From: Pseudomonadota bacterium | Lineage (GTDB): Bacteria; Pseudomonadota; Gammaproteobacteria; Acidiferrobacterales; Acidiferrobacteraceae | Length of the DNA stretch: 64,000 nucleotides | Direction: 5' to 3' | Assembly (NCBI GenBank): GCA_021819245.1 | Contig: JAKARI010000009.1 | Coordinates: 1 to 64,000, forward strand | Part shown: positions 36,433 to 45,107 of the stretch, piece after piece | How positions within the stretch are numbered: position 1 is the first letter of the stretch | How the letters are laid out: every line of letters starts with the position of its first letter | Translations under genes and position numbers: made by a program | Notes under the pieces: generated by a model | Told to the model about the DNA's origin: nothing | The model's database searches: none | The model's input: only the letters and a program-made list of their open reading frames with translations

Positions 36433-38759
36433 ACACAAAAATCTCGGCGCTCACGGTGAGCGTGACGTGGCTTGGGGCCATGGCGATATTGGCGGCGGTG
36501 ATTGCCGGCACCGGGCGTTTTGGCGAAAGCCTGACGGCGTTTCTACCGCGGTCGGGCAGCACCGTACAGCGGGCGCTCGTGCAGGGGCTGCACACAGGGG
36601 AGGCCGCGCACATCCTTTTGCTTGCGATTCGCGGCGGGACCGGCTCGGAGCGCGCGCACGTTTCACGGGTGCTCGCCCGCGAACTGGGCCGTGATACCGG
36701 GGAGTTTTCCCTCGTGGCCAACGGCGGGCAGGGAATGGCGCAGGGCCTTGCGGCCTTTGTGTTTGCGCATCGCTACCAATTGGCGCCGCGGACGTCGTGG
36801 ACGGTCCGGGCCTTGCGCCATGATTTGCGCCGCGATCTCGCCATTCTTGAGTCCCCGGCGGGTTTAAGCGCAGGCAGGATGCTGGCCGATCCCACGGGCG
36901 CGTTCATGGCCGCCGCCCGGCCCTGGGAGCGCGTGCGCGGTCCGCGTGTACGCCACGGCGTATGGGTCTCACGCCATGGCCGCTCGGCGCTGTTGCTCCT
37001 AAAGACGCGCGCATCCGGGTTCGCGGTCGGCCCGCAGCGTAGGGCCTTGGAGAGGATCCGCACCGGGTTTGCGCACGCGGCGCGCGGCACGGCGCTTGCG
37101 CTCACCATCGGTGGTACCGGCGCGATCACCGTGGCGGCAAACGACAAAGTGGCAGACAGCGCCAAGGTCCTTACGATCATCGATCTTGTGCTGGTGACCG
37201 GGATCTTGGGGTTCGTCTATCGCTCCGTGCCGCCGCTTGCGGCAAGCCTGGTACCGCTCGTGACCGGGGCTCTGTGTGCCACTGCCATCACCGGTCTTGT
37301 GTTCGGACGGCTTGCAATCACCACCCTGGGTTTTGGAACCATGCTGATCGGCGTGGCGATGGACTATCCCACCTATGTGCTTTTGCATGTCCGCCCCGGA
37401 GAGCATGTCTCGCGCGCGGCGCGCCGCGTGGGGCGCGCCTTGGGGCTTGCGATGGCGGCCATGGTAATGGGATTTTCCACCATGATGGGCTCGCACCTCG
37501 CCGGTCTTGTGCAGCTTGGCGTGTTTGCCGCCATCGGGCTTGTGGCGGCAGCCGCCGCGGCGCGCTACATCCTGCCGTTTATGATGCCGGCATGGCAGCC
37601 GACCGCTGATCTTGGCGCCTGGGATGCGCGCGCGGCACGGTTTTCCGCGGGGCTGCGCCGCATGCGCGCAGGCGTCGTGGTCGTGGCGCTGGCCGCCGGC
37701 GGCATGCTCTGGGCGCGCGGTCCGCGGGTGTGGGACAATCACCTGTCGGCCTTGAGTCCGGCGTCGCATGCCCTGATGCGCAAGACCGGGCGGTTGAGTC
37801 ACGCATTCGGCGTGCCGGGGCTGTCGTCGCTCGTGGTCGTTGTGGCGGCAGACCGCGAGCAGGCGCTCTCACGGAGCGCGGCCCTGCAACCGGTGCTGGC
37901 GGGATTGCGCCACGCAGGCGCGCTCGGGGGCTATCAGATGGCGGCCCAATACCTGCCGAGCCGGGCCGTGCAGAGGCGGCGCCTGCAGGCCTTGCCGAGG
38001 TCTTCGGTCCTGCGCCGAAGGCTGCGTGCGGCGGCTGCGGGCCTGCCGTTTCGCCGCCGGGCGTTTCGGGCCTTCATCACGGCCGTGGCGCGGGCCCGGC
38101 ATGCCCCCCTGCTCGTACCTGCGGATGTGCCCGCAGCGGTCCGCGCGCGGGTCGATGATCTGCTCATGCGTGTCCATGGCCGCGGGGTGGCGTTCGTGCA
38201 GGTAACGGATGTGCGCAAGGCGCGTCGTGTGGCCCAGGCGATTGCCGCAAGCAAGGTCGCGGGCGTTCATTATGTCGTCGTCAAGCGGGCCGTGGGGCGT
38301 CTTTTGGCGCGCTATCGCGCGGCGCTATTGCGCCATGCGCTCATCGCCGGCGCGCTCATGGCGGTGGTCATTGCCATCGGTCTGCGATCCCTGCGCGAGG
38401 CCGCGCGCCTGGTGCTGCCGATGGCGGCGGCGATCGTGACCGCCTGCGCGCTTTTGGTGGCGACAGGCCCGGGCCTGACCCTTTTGAACCTTGTCGCCTT
38501 GTTGCTTATCGCGGGCCTATGCATGGGTTACGCCTTGTTTCTGGGGGACAACGGCCTGGTGCCCGAGCGCCGGGGGCTTGCGCCCTGGGTGTGCGCTGCG
38601 GCCACCATAACCGGGTTCGGGGTCTTGGCATCGGCGCCGGTGGCGATGCTGCGCTCGGTGGGGGTGACGGTAAGCGCAGGGGCGCTGCTGGCGCTCATTT
38701 TTACCGCGGCGTGGTCGGCGCGTCGCACCCCACCGGTTGCGGGGGGGCCGCATGGATAG
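36429..38759 (+). CDS. MMPL/RND-family exporter
   Basis: 776-residue inner-membrane transporter with twofold internal repeat: one N-terminal helix, a periplasmic domain of about 200 residues, a block of five to six helices (IIDLVLVTGILGFVYRSVPP, FGTMLIGVAMDYPTYVLLH), then the same again (HALIAGALMAVVIAIGLRSL, LLNLVALLLIAGLCMGYALF). Helix 4 carries D in GVAMDYPTY. It begins at a GTG overlapping the LolA-like stop (GTGA). It is predicted to flip or export the aryl-polyene lipid (ApeM-like). Confidence 0.88.
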   Translation: MNTKISALTVSVTWLGAMAILAAVIAGTGRFGESLTAFLPRSGSTVQRALVQGLHTGEAAHILLLAIRGGTGSERAHVSRVLARELGRDTGEFSLVANGGQGMAQGLAAFVFAHRYQLAPRTSWTVRALRHDLRRDLAILESPAGLSAGRMLADPTGAFMAAARPWERVRGPRVRHGVWVSRHGRSALLLLKTRASGFAVGPQRRALERIRTGFAHAARGTALALTIGGTGAITVAANDKVADSAKVLTIIDLVLVTGILGFVYRSVPPLAASLVPLVTGALCATAITGLVFGRLAITTLGFGTMLIGVAMDYPTYVLLHVRPGEHVSRAARRVGRALGLAMAAMVMGFSTMMGSHLAGLVQLGVFAAIGLVAAAAAARYILPFMMPAWQPTADLGAWDARAARFSAGLRRMRAGVVVVALAAGGMLWARGPRVWDNHLSALSPASHALMRKTGRLSHAFGVPGLSSLVVVVAADREQALSRSAALQPVLAGLRHAGALGGYQMAAQYLPSRAVQRRRLQALPRSSVLRRRLRAAAAGLPFRRRAFRAFITAVARARHAPLLVPADVPAAVRARVDDLLMRVHGRGVAFVQVTDVRKARRVAQAIAASKVAGVHYVVVKRAVGRLLARYRAALLRHALIAGALMAVVIAIGLRSLREAARLVLPMAAAIVTACALLVATGPGLTLLNLVALLLIAGLCMGYALFLGDNGLVPERRGLAPWVCAAATITGFGVLASAPVAMLRSVGVTVSAGALLALIFTAAWSARRTPPVAGGPHG

Positions 38760-39948
38760 CCGTCTTGCCATGACCCGGTACACGCTGACCACCGCCTTCG
38801 GCCGGGGGCTTTCGGCCAATCGCGCGGGGCTTTTGAGCGGACGGTCGGTCTTGTCCCGGCATATTCTTGCGGATGGGACCGGGTGCGCGGTAGGCCGTGT
38901 CGCGGGTCTCGAGGGTGTGGGCCTGCCCGGCGCGCTTGCGCGGTACGATTGCCGCAATAATCGATTGGTGCAGTATGCCCTCGAGGCGGATGGATTCGCG
39001 TCGGCGGTGGCGGCCGCCGTGCGCACCCTGGGGGCCGAAGGCATCGGCGTGGTGATCGGCACGAGCACCTCAGGGATCGCCGCCACCGAGGCCGCCTACC
39101 GCTCGCCCCGGTTTGCGGAACACAGCGTACTGCCTGCCGATTTTCCCTACCGCGAGACCCATAATGTCTTTTCCTGCGGCGATTTCACGCGCCGCTTACT
39201 CGGCGTGCGGGGCCCGGCGCTGGTGGTATCGACCGCGTGCTCGTCGAGCGCCAAGGCCTTCGCCACCGCCGCGCGGTTGATCGCATCCGGGGTGTGCCGG
39301 GCGGTGGTCGTAGGCGGCGTAGACAGCCTGTGCGATACCACGCTCTACGGGTTTCATGCCTTAAACCTCTTGGCGCGGGGGGACCCCAGGCCGTTTGGCG
39401 CCGATCGCGATGGCATCGGCATCGGCGAAGCGGCGGGTTTCGCGCTGCTGGGGCCGGCCGATCTGTTTGGCAAAGACGCGCCCTTGCGGCTCGCGGCCGC
39501 CGGGGAAAGTGCCGACGCCTATCATATGACGGCCCCGCACCCCGAGGCGCGCGGCGCCGTCATGGCGCTTGCAGGCGCGCTCGCGGGCGCCGGCTGGCGA
39601 CCGGAGACGGTCGACTATGTGCACCTGCATGGGACCGGAACGGCGCACAATGATGCCGCTGAGGATCTCGCGCTGACCACCGTCGGGCTTGCCGCGGTTC
39701 CGGCAAGCTCCACCAAGGGTGCCATCGGTCACACGCTGGGGGCGGCCGGGATATGCGGCGTGGTGTTTGCGGCCTTGGCCATGGAGGAAAACCTTCTGCC
39801 GGGGACGGCCAATACCCGCGTGCCGGATCCACGGTTCCGGTCACGCCTGCTGCTCTCCGGTGAATCCGGCAGTATCCGTCGCGCCCTGGTCAACACGTTT
39901 GGCTTTGGCGGCAGCAACTGTTGCCTTGCGCTCGCGTGGGACGCATGA
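38752..39948 (+). CDS. Beta-ketoacyl-ACP synthase (KAS II-type)
   Basis: 398 residues from the ATG at 38752, which overlaps the exporter stop by 8 bases. The catalytic triad is complete: C163 (VSTACSSSAKA), H293 (HLHGTGTAHND) and H327 (STKGAIGHTLGAAG), with K322. The C-terminal NTFGFGGSNCC motif is present. It should perform decarboxylative Claisen condensation for polyene chain extension, in partnership with the ketosynthase-like protein encoded directly downstream. Confidence 0.92.
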   Translation: MDSRLAMTRYTLTTAFGRGLSANRAGLLSGRSVLSRHILADGTGCAVGRVAGLEGVGLPGALARYDCRNNRLVQYALEADGFASAVAAAVRTLGAEGIGVVIGTSTSGIAATEAAYRSPRFAEHSVLPADFPYRETHNVFSCGDFTRRLLGVRGPALVVSTACSSSAKAFATAARLIASGVCRAVVVGGVDSLCDTTLYGFHALNLLARGDPRPFGADRDGIGIGEAAGFALLGPADLFGKDAPLRLAAAGESADAYHMTAPHPEARGAVMALAGALAGAGWRPETVDYVHLHGTGTAHNDAAEDLALTTVGLAAVPASSTKGAIGHTLGAAGICGVVFAALAMEENLLPGTANTRVPDPRFRSRLLLSGESGSIRRALVNTFGFGGSNCCLALAWDA

Positions 39949-40751
39949 CGACGTATATCGCCGGATGGGGTGTATTGGGGCCGGGGTTGCCGGATGCGCG
40001 GGCCGCGCGCGCCGTCCTATTAGGTGAACGGCCCTACCGGGATGAGGGGGTGCGCCCGCCTGTCGTCGAGGGGCTCTCCGCCAATGAGGCGCGGCGCTGT
40101 CCGACCTCGGCCCGCTATGCCCTGGATGTCGGATGGCAGGCCCTGCGCGATGCCGGCTGGGATCCGGCCGGGGTGGTGACGGTATTGGCCTCCGCCAGCG
40201 GCGATCTCGAGATCGCCGACAAGAATTGTCAGGCGCTGGCGAGGTCCGAGATCGCATTGTCGCCGACGCTCTTTCATAACTCCGTGCATAATGCCGCCGG
40301 GGGCTACTGGGGGATCGCCACCGCCTCGCAGGCGTCGACCACGAGCCTGTCTGCCTATGATGCGAGCTTCGCGGCCGGCCTGCTCGAGGCCTTGACCACG
40401 GTGGCCCCTGGCCGGCGGTGCCTGCTCATGGCCTATGACTTCCCGGCGCCCGCCGCGTTCGCCGCGGCCCGCCGGATCAGCGCGCCCTTTGCCGTGGCCC
40501 TGGCCCTGACCGCGGACCGGCCCGCCGGACCGTGCGCGTCGCTATCGTGGCAGTGGACGCGGTGCGATCAGGCGGTCGTCTTCGCCGGCATGACGGATGC
40601 CGCGCTCGAGGCCCTGCGCGTGGGCAATTCCGCGGCGCGCAGCCTGCCGCTTTTGCAGGGGCTCAGCGAGCGGCGCGCGACGACCTTGTCGTGGGCCGAT
40701 GCCGCGGACATGGACTGGGGGTTGTGCGTCACCCTGTCGTTTGCGCCCTGA
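39945..40751 (+). CDS. Beta-ketoacyl synthase-like protein (chain-length-factor type)
   Basis: 268 residues. It has a thiolase-like N-terminal fold only (PF13723-type): YIAGWGVLGPG, VVTVLASASGDLEIADKNCQ and the diagnostic HNSVHNAAGGYWGIA. It lacks the catalytic C-terminal half and a C-H-H triad, so it is probably a non-catalytic partner of the upstream ketosynthase, as in aryl-polyene heterodimers (ApeC-like). The ATG overlaps the upstream stop by 4 bases (ATGA). Last gene of the cluster. Confidence 0.85.
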   Translation: MTTYIAGWGVLGPGLPDARAARAVLLGERPYRDEGVRPPVVEGLSANEARRCPTSARYALDVGWQALRDAGWDPAGVVTVLASASGDLEIADKNCQALARSEIALSPTLFHNSVHNAAGGYWGIATASQASTTSLSAYDASFAAGLLEALTTVAPGRRCLLMAYDFPAPAAFAAARRISAPFAVALALTADRPAGPCASLSWQWTRCDQAVVFAGMTDAALEALRVGNSAARSLPLLQGLSERRATTLSWADAADMDWGLCVTLSFAP

Positions 40752-40935
40752 CACCCGTTCGAGTCCGGACGGCCCTTGAAGCGGGCGGCGTCGGGCCCCA
40801 TGGGAGCGAGGGATACTGTGCCCCGAGCCTTTGCCCGCTCGCACGCCCTGGCGACGGTATCCTGAAGGCCCCGACCCGTGACGGCGGGGGTGAGGCGAGG
40901 GCCTTGGTGGGCCCCCTCGGTGCCCCAGCCTCCCT

Positions 40936-41220
40936 TCAATGACGGCCCTTGACGGCATGCCAGAAGGCAAGGCCGCCCGCCTTGGCGGCATGTCCGATGG
41001 CGAGTCCCGCCTTTTTGGCCTCGCGCCCGACCTTGCGGGCGGCCGTGCCCAAGGCGTGGCCGACATGGCGCGCATCGTGCCGGATACCGGCGGAGGCGCT
41101 GGGGCTTGCCGCGACGAGCGGCGCCAGGATGGCACCCGCGAGCACAAGGCTACGCAGGGTCGCGCGGGTCCGTTTCGGGCGATGCACGCGCGGGGCGCGA
41201 GCGGGCGGAGGGGCAGGCAT
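40936..41220 (-). CDS. Small secreted cationic protein, hypothetical
   Basis: 94 residues. Basic N-terminus, then a signal peptide (LRSLVLAGAILAPLVAASPSASA). The predicted mature part of about 50 residues is rich in H, K, R, A and G (RHVGHALGTAARKVGREAKK, FWHAVKGRH) and could form an amphipathic helix. No family recognised. It sits convergent to the polyene cluster, about 180 bases past its end. It might be an envelope peptide or a metal- or membrane-binding factor; the function is unknown. Confidence 0.5.
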   Translation of the reverse strand: MPAPPPARAPRVHRPKRTRATLRSLVLAGAILAPLVAASPSASAGIRHDARHVGHALGTAARKVGREAKKAGLAIGHAAKAGGLAFWHAVKGRH

Positions 41221-41573
41221 GGTGACGGAAAACCTTTACGGGAGTGTGCGGTCAGTGTAGCAAATTTCGTGCGGGCAAGGGACGGTCGACCGATCGGAAG
41301 ATTCTTGCGGGCCCAGCGCAAAATGGTTATGGTGATCCGACCAGGCCCCGGGATGGCGTGGTGTGTGACGCCAAAGGCCCCGTCTGTTGTGGGGGTGGGC
41401 CCTGGCACGGCGCCGATGGCCGGTTCGTGGTGGGGGGCCGGCGGACCCGCGGTCTGGGAGATGGCATCATGAAGATAACATGCGCAACGAGAGAGGAGGA
41501 GCGGGGATCGGGGCGGCATGCGCCGCCGGGCCATCCTACCCCGGCATGAGGCCGGGGCTCCCCGCGCATCGCG
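41221..41573. other. Intergenic region
   Basis: 353 bases between the small secreted protein and the alcohol dehydrogenase. No gene supported. Confidence 0.45.
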
Positions 41574-42590
41574 ATGACACAACCGATTCAAGCCTGGGCC
41601 GCACCGGGGCCCGCCAGGCCTTTTGAGCGCTTTTCTTACGATCCGGGGGCGCTCAAGGCCGATGAGGTCGAGATTCAGGTCGAATATTGCGGCCTGTGTC
41701 ATTCAGATTTGTCGATGTGGACAAACGAGTGGGGTCTATCCACCTATCCGTTGGTGCCGGGTCACGAGGTGGTCGGCCGTATCGTGGCGCGGGGTGCCGA
41801 GGTCCGCGGGCTTGCCGATGGCGACCGTGTCGGCCTGGGGTGGTTTGCGCGCAGCTGCATGCATTGTGCACAGTGCCTGGCCGGAGACCACCATCTGTGC
41901 GCCCGGGCCGAGGCGACGATCGTCGGCCGTCACGGCGGTTTTGCCCAACGCGTGCGCTGCCACTTCGCCTGGGCGGTGCGCCTGCCGGCGGCCTTGCCGT
42001 CGGCCTCGAGCGGGCCGCTTTTTTGCGGCGGTATAACGGTATTTAGTCCGCTCATGGAATGGGGCGTAAGCCCCACCGATCGCGTCGGGGTCGTGGGCAT
42101 CGGCGGCCTGGGCCATCTGGCCTTACAATACCTGCGCGCTTGGGGCTGTCACGTGACGGCCTTTACCTCGCAGGCCGGCAAGGCCGCGGATCTCCAGTCC
42201 CTGGGGGCGCATCGGGTCGTGGCGAGCGGAGATGATCGCGCCTTGGCAGGGCTTGCCGGCACCCTTGACCTCCTGCTGGTTGCGACCAGCGCGCCGCTCG
42301 ATTGGGCGCGCTATATGACGACCCTGGCGCCACGCGGGCGCCTGCATTTCGTGGGGGCGGTCCTTGCGCCTCTCAATATCGGCGCGTTTAGCCTCATAAG
42401 CGGGCAGAAGTCGGTATCCGGATCGCCCTTAGGGCGCATCAGCACGATTGCGCGCATGCTCGATTTTTCCGAGCGCCACAAGGTCGCGCCGGTCGTCGAA
42501 CACTTTCCGATGAGTCGCGTAAACGATGCACTGGCCCATCTGCAGTCGGGCAAGGCGCGCTATCGGATCGTCTTAAAGCCGGATTTCTAG
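41574..42590 (+). CDS. Zinc-dependent alcohol dehydrogenase (YahK/CAD type)
   Basis: 338-residue medium-chain dehydrogenase, probably NADP(H)-dependent aldehyde/alcohol interconversion in the cytoplasm. Catalytic zinc ligands are C42 (CHSD), H64-E65 (GHEVVG) and C151. The structural zinc set is C95, C98, C101 and C109. The Rossmann motif is GIGGLGH (175-181). Length is normal for the cinnamyl-alcohol-dehydrogenase-like group. The physiological substrate is unclear; it stands between the polyene cluster and the quorum-sensing genes with no overlap to either. Confidence 0.93.
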   Translation: MTQPIQAWAAPGPARPFERFSYDPGALKADEVEIQVEYCGLCHSDLSMWTNEWGLSTYPLVPGHEVVGRIVARGAEVRGLADGDRVGLGWFARSCMHCAQCLAGDHHLCARAEATIVGRHGGFAQRVRCHFAWAVRLPAALPSASSGPLFCGGITVFSPLMEWGVSPTDRVGVVGIGGLGHLALQYLRAWGCHVTAFTSQAGKAADLQSLGAHRVVASGDDRALAGLAGTLDLLLVATSAPLDWARYMTTLAPRGRLHFVGAVLAPLNIGAFSLISGQKSVSGSPLGRISTIARMLDFSERHKVAPVVEHFPMSRVNDALAHLQSGKARYRIVLKPDF

Positions 42591-42651
42591 GGAACCGGAA
42601 GGGACGAGGGCGCGAGGCCGGGCTTGGGATTGGATCTGGTCCAAATTTAAA

Positions 42652-42673
42652 AATACGGGGAATTCCCCGTATT
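42652..42673. promoter_or_regulatory. Perfect 22-bp palindrome upstream of luxR
   Basis: AATACGGGGAA followed by its exact reverse complement TTCCCCGTATT, centred 88 bases upstream of the luxR ATG. A second short palindrome (GGGTATACCC, 42680-42689) follows. Symmetry and position suggest an operator for a dimeric regulator, perhaps LuxR itself or another repressor. It does not match the lux-box pattern seen upstream of luxI. Confidence 0.55.
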
Positions 42674-42750
42674 GTGCAGGGGTATACCCGATGATAAGGT
42701 AAAACGATCGTCCGCTTATGGGGGCGTGTCGATCTGTCGGGGTTTCCGGT

Positions 42751-43518
42751 ATGCACAAAAGACTGGCGCGTCTGTCGAAGCCGGATCTGTTGAATGTCGC
42801 CGAGATCGCCCATCGTACGGCGAGCGCCGGCAGCAGGGAGGCGGCGACGGGGGTGTTTCAGTCGCTATGCGGCTTACTGCCGGTACGCGGGGTGGTATGC
42901 GTGCGGGCGCGCTGGGACGCCGATGGCGGGATCCGCGATATTCGTCAGCTCCTCAATTTCGGCTACCCGCCCGAGTGGCTGGACTTGTACCGTGAACGGC
43001 GCTACGACCGGGTGGACCCGGTGCTCCGCGCCTATCGGTCCGGGGAGTACGTCCAGATCTGGTCGCAGGCCTTTCGAGGTGCGCGCTCGGCTGCGGAATA
43101 TTCCTTTATCGAGGCCTGCACGGCGTTCGGCCTGTGCGAAGGCCTGACCGTGGGGCAGATCGGCGCGGACGGATGCGGCAGCGTGGTGTCGTTCTGGGGT
43201 CATGGGCTGGGGCAGGTCGCGCGCCATCGCACGGTCATCGAGTGTCTGGCGCCCGGTCTGCACGATCTCTTGCTGCGATTGTCCGAACCGGGCGCCGGGG
43301 CGCACGATGGCGGCAAGGGTCTGACGGCGCGCGAACAGGAGATGCTGTATTGGGCGAGCCTGGGCAAGACGACCTGGGAGATCGGCCGGATCACCGGTAT
43401 TCGCGAGCGCACGGTCATGTTTCATATGGGCAACGCGATGCACAAGCTGGAGGCGCGCAATCGCGCTCAGGCGATCGCCAAGGCGGCACTGCTCGGGCTG
43501 TTGGCGCATCCGCCTTAA
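42751..43518 (+). CDS. LuxR-family autoinducer-binding transcriptional regulator
   Basis: 255 residues from the ATG at 42751 (in-frame alternative at 42718). The N-terminal acyl-homoserine-lactone-binding domain keeps the diagnostic pattern: EWLDLY, then RVDPVL and IWSQAF (the W, Y, D, P and W of the ligand pocket). The C-terminal GerE helix-turn-helix reads LTAREQEMLYWASLGKTTWE, then IRERTVMFHMGNAMHKL. It is convergent with the LuxI-type synthase, whose 3' end overlaps it by 104 bases on the other strand. It is the probable receptor for the signal made by that enzyme, acting at the lux box at 44183. Confidence 0.93.
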   Translation: MHKRLARLSKPDLLNVAEIAHRTASAGSREAATGVFQSLCGLLPVRGVVCVRARWDADGGIRDIRQLLNFGYPPEWLDLYRERRYDRVDPVLRAYRSGEYVQIWSQAFRGARSAAEYSFIEACTAFGLCEGLTVGQIGADGCGSVVSFWGHGLGQVARHRTVIECLAPGLHDLLLRLSEPGAGAHDGGKGLTAREQEMLYWASLGKTTWEIGRITGIRERTVMFHMGNAMHKLEARNRAQAIAKAALLGLLAHPP

Positions 43519-44128
43519 GCCACTCGCGAAATCGCGTAGGGCAGCTTACGGCCTGCTGCTCGAAGTCCTCGCGGTCGAGTCGCGCGGCAAGGCATGCGGG
43601 GCCCGCCCCCAGGCGCCGCGCGGGGCCGATGGGGACGCAGGGCAGCCCGCGCCGGCGCAGATGGCGGAGATAGCGCGCCTCGACGACGAGATAGAGAAAC
43701 CGCACCCCGTGGACGCAGGCCCAGCGATAAACCGCCTTGTACAAGAGGTCCGAGACCAGCAAGGGGCGGGGTGTTTTGATAACGCCCGGGCGTGTCGTAA
43801 GGCGCGTCACCTCGGCATACTCGGGGCCCTTGGGAAGGAGATGGCCCGGCGAAAGCAGCGCGCGAAACTCGTCATCGAGCATGAACGGGTGCCCGGGCGG
43901 GATGAGACGGACGAGGCCCGCGAGGACCCCGTTGGCGGCGAATACGCCTAGGGTGGTCGCGTCCTCGTCGTAGCGGTCGTATTCCCGGCCGTCGGCGCGC
44001 GGCGCAACCCAGCGCAGGGTCTTGCAATAGACCTCGTGGCGGAGTTCGTAGGCCTGATTGCGGTCTTCGCAGGTCTCGAGGGTGCGGACCGTAAGCCCGC
44101 CCTCTTGAAAGGGTGCGATGTCGGCCAT
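43415..44128 (-). CDS. LuxI-type acyl-homoserine-lactone synthase
   Basis: 237-residue GNAT-fold synthase making an N-acyl-homoserine lactone from SAM and acyl-ACP. The ATG at 44128 follows AGGAG at normal spacing. Residues fall at LuxI-family numbering by my count: R in LRHEVY (24), aromatic Y (28), W34, D45 and D48 (EYDRYDED), then VRLIPPGHPFML (Arg near 68) and EVTRL (Glu, Arg). The last roughly 40 residues are low-complexity and read antisense into luxR. An N-acyl amino acid synthase is the alternative, but the LuxR neighbour and the lux box favour AHL. Confidence 0.85.
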   Translation of the reverse strand: MADIAPFQEGGLTVRTLETCEDRNQAYELRHEVYCKTLRWVAPRADGREYDRYDEDATTLGVFAANGVLAGLVRLIPPGHPFMLDDEFRALLSPGHLLPKGPEYAEVTRLTTRPGVIKTPRPLLVSDLLYKAVYRWACVHGVRFLYLVVEARYLRHLRRRGLPCVPIGPARRLGAGPACLAARLDREDFEQQAVSCPTRFREWLKADAPTARAVPPWRSPERDCAPPACASRCPYET

Positions 44129-44694
44129 CGTGATCTCCTGTCGGCGGATACGTGAGAAATACCCCAAAACGGTCCGCCGGGGACCTGTCGGATCATACAG
44201 ATACGGGATCCCATCAGGGGAAAACGGCGAGGTCCCCAGGCCCGCGGCGCGGCCGGTCGCCGGGGCCTTGCGCATGTCGGTGCATCGGGTCCGGTTGATG
44301 TCACGGGGCCGATGGTTTCGGGCGGGACAGGCGGCAGGCCTTTTCGCTAGAATGGCGCCATGCAACCACGCGCGCTCCAACCGGTGGCCGGACCCCATCC
44401 GACCTACGACAGAAGACACGGATCGCCGATCTGCCAATCGCGGCACAGGGATGGCCCATGCGGCCGGGGCGCAGCCCGTGTGTGGCCACGCATCCCCACC
44501 GGTACCGCTGCCCGGCGCCATCGCCGCATGGGGGGCCGGGCCGCCGCCGGCTGGGAGGCCGCCTGGCCTGACGCCAGGCGCCTTGCGGTCAAGGCGCGCC
44601 GTGCCCTGCATGGCCCCGCGGGCATCGCGCAGCGCGCGAGGGTTCCCATGTCCGCGGCGGCGCACCCCGTGCTGGCGCATCGCCCGGGGTGGCC
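44129..44694. other. Intergenic region upstream of luxI
   Basis: 566 bases. It contains the luxI ribosome-binding site and lux box on the minus strand. Plus-strand frames between 44360 and 44694 are Arg/Ala-rich and I cannot support a gene in them. Confidence 0.5.
44183..44202 (-). promoter_or_regulatory. Lux box upstream of luxI
   Basis: ACCTGTCGGATCATACAGAT matches the Vibrio-type lux box ACCTGTAGGATCGTACAGGT at 17 of 20 positions, with the inverted-repeat architecture kept. It ends 54 bases before the luxI ATG. A TATTTC candidate for -10 lies about 21 bases downstream, the spacing expected for a LuxR-activated promoter. It implies positive feedback of the synthase gene. Confidence 0.75.
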
Positions 44695-45042
44695 ATGACG
44701 GCACGAAGGTCTTCTAAAAAGCCCCCTTCGCGTAGACCTTCCGCCCGGCGGTCGCGAACGCCGGCGCGAGCGGATTCGGCCCGCAAGGCGTGGCTTGCGC
44801 TCGTCGTCGCCGTGGTCGCCGGGATGTGTGTGTATCCGCCGTGGAATAACGTATGGACGAATTTCGAGGGGTTTCGGATGCACGCGCCGCTCTCGTACGG
44901 ATTTCTGTGGTCGCCGCCGCCACCCGTGTTTCCAGTGGCGCGCACAGTCGACCTCATGCGTCTTGGCAAGGAACTGGCGCTCGTCGTCGTGGCGGGCGGC
45001 TTCGTCTATTGGGCTCTTGGCAGGCGCGGCCGCCGCCGATAG
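44695..45042 (+). CDS. Small membrane protein, hypothetical
   Basis: 115 residues. The N-terminus is strongly basic (SSKKPPSRRPSARRSR), followed by two hydrophobic helices (AWLALVVAVVAGMCVYPPW and ELALVVVAGGFVYWALG) separated by a segment with FLWSPPPPVF. Such YPPW/YGFLWSPP-type small inner-membrane proteins recur as hypotheticals; I know no function. The outer-membrane protein starts 65 bases downstream on the same strand, so the two may be co-transcribed. Confidence 0.6.
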   Translation: MTARRSSKKPPSRRPSARRSRTPARADSARKAWLALVVAVVAGMCVYPPWNNVWTNFEGFRMHAPLSYGFLWSPPPPVFPVARTVDLMRLGKELALVVVAGGFVYWALGRRGRRR

Positions 45043-45107
45043 GCCGGACACGGGGAATGGGAGCGAGCTGCCAACAGGCGGATCGGACCTACAGGAAGGG
45101 AGGGGTG

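Noticed and set aside
44360-44694. Plus-strand frame between luxI and the small membrane protein
   Set aside because: Arg/Ala/Pro-rich, no recognisable motif and no clear ribosome-binding site; typical of an antisense or random GC-rich frame.
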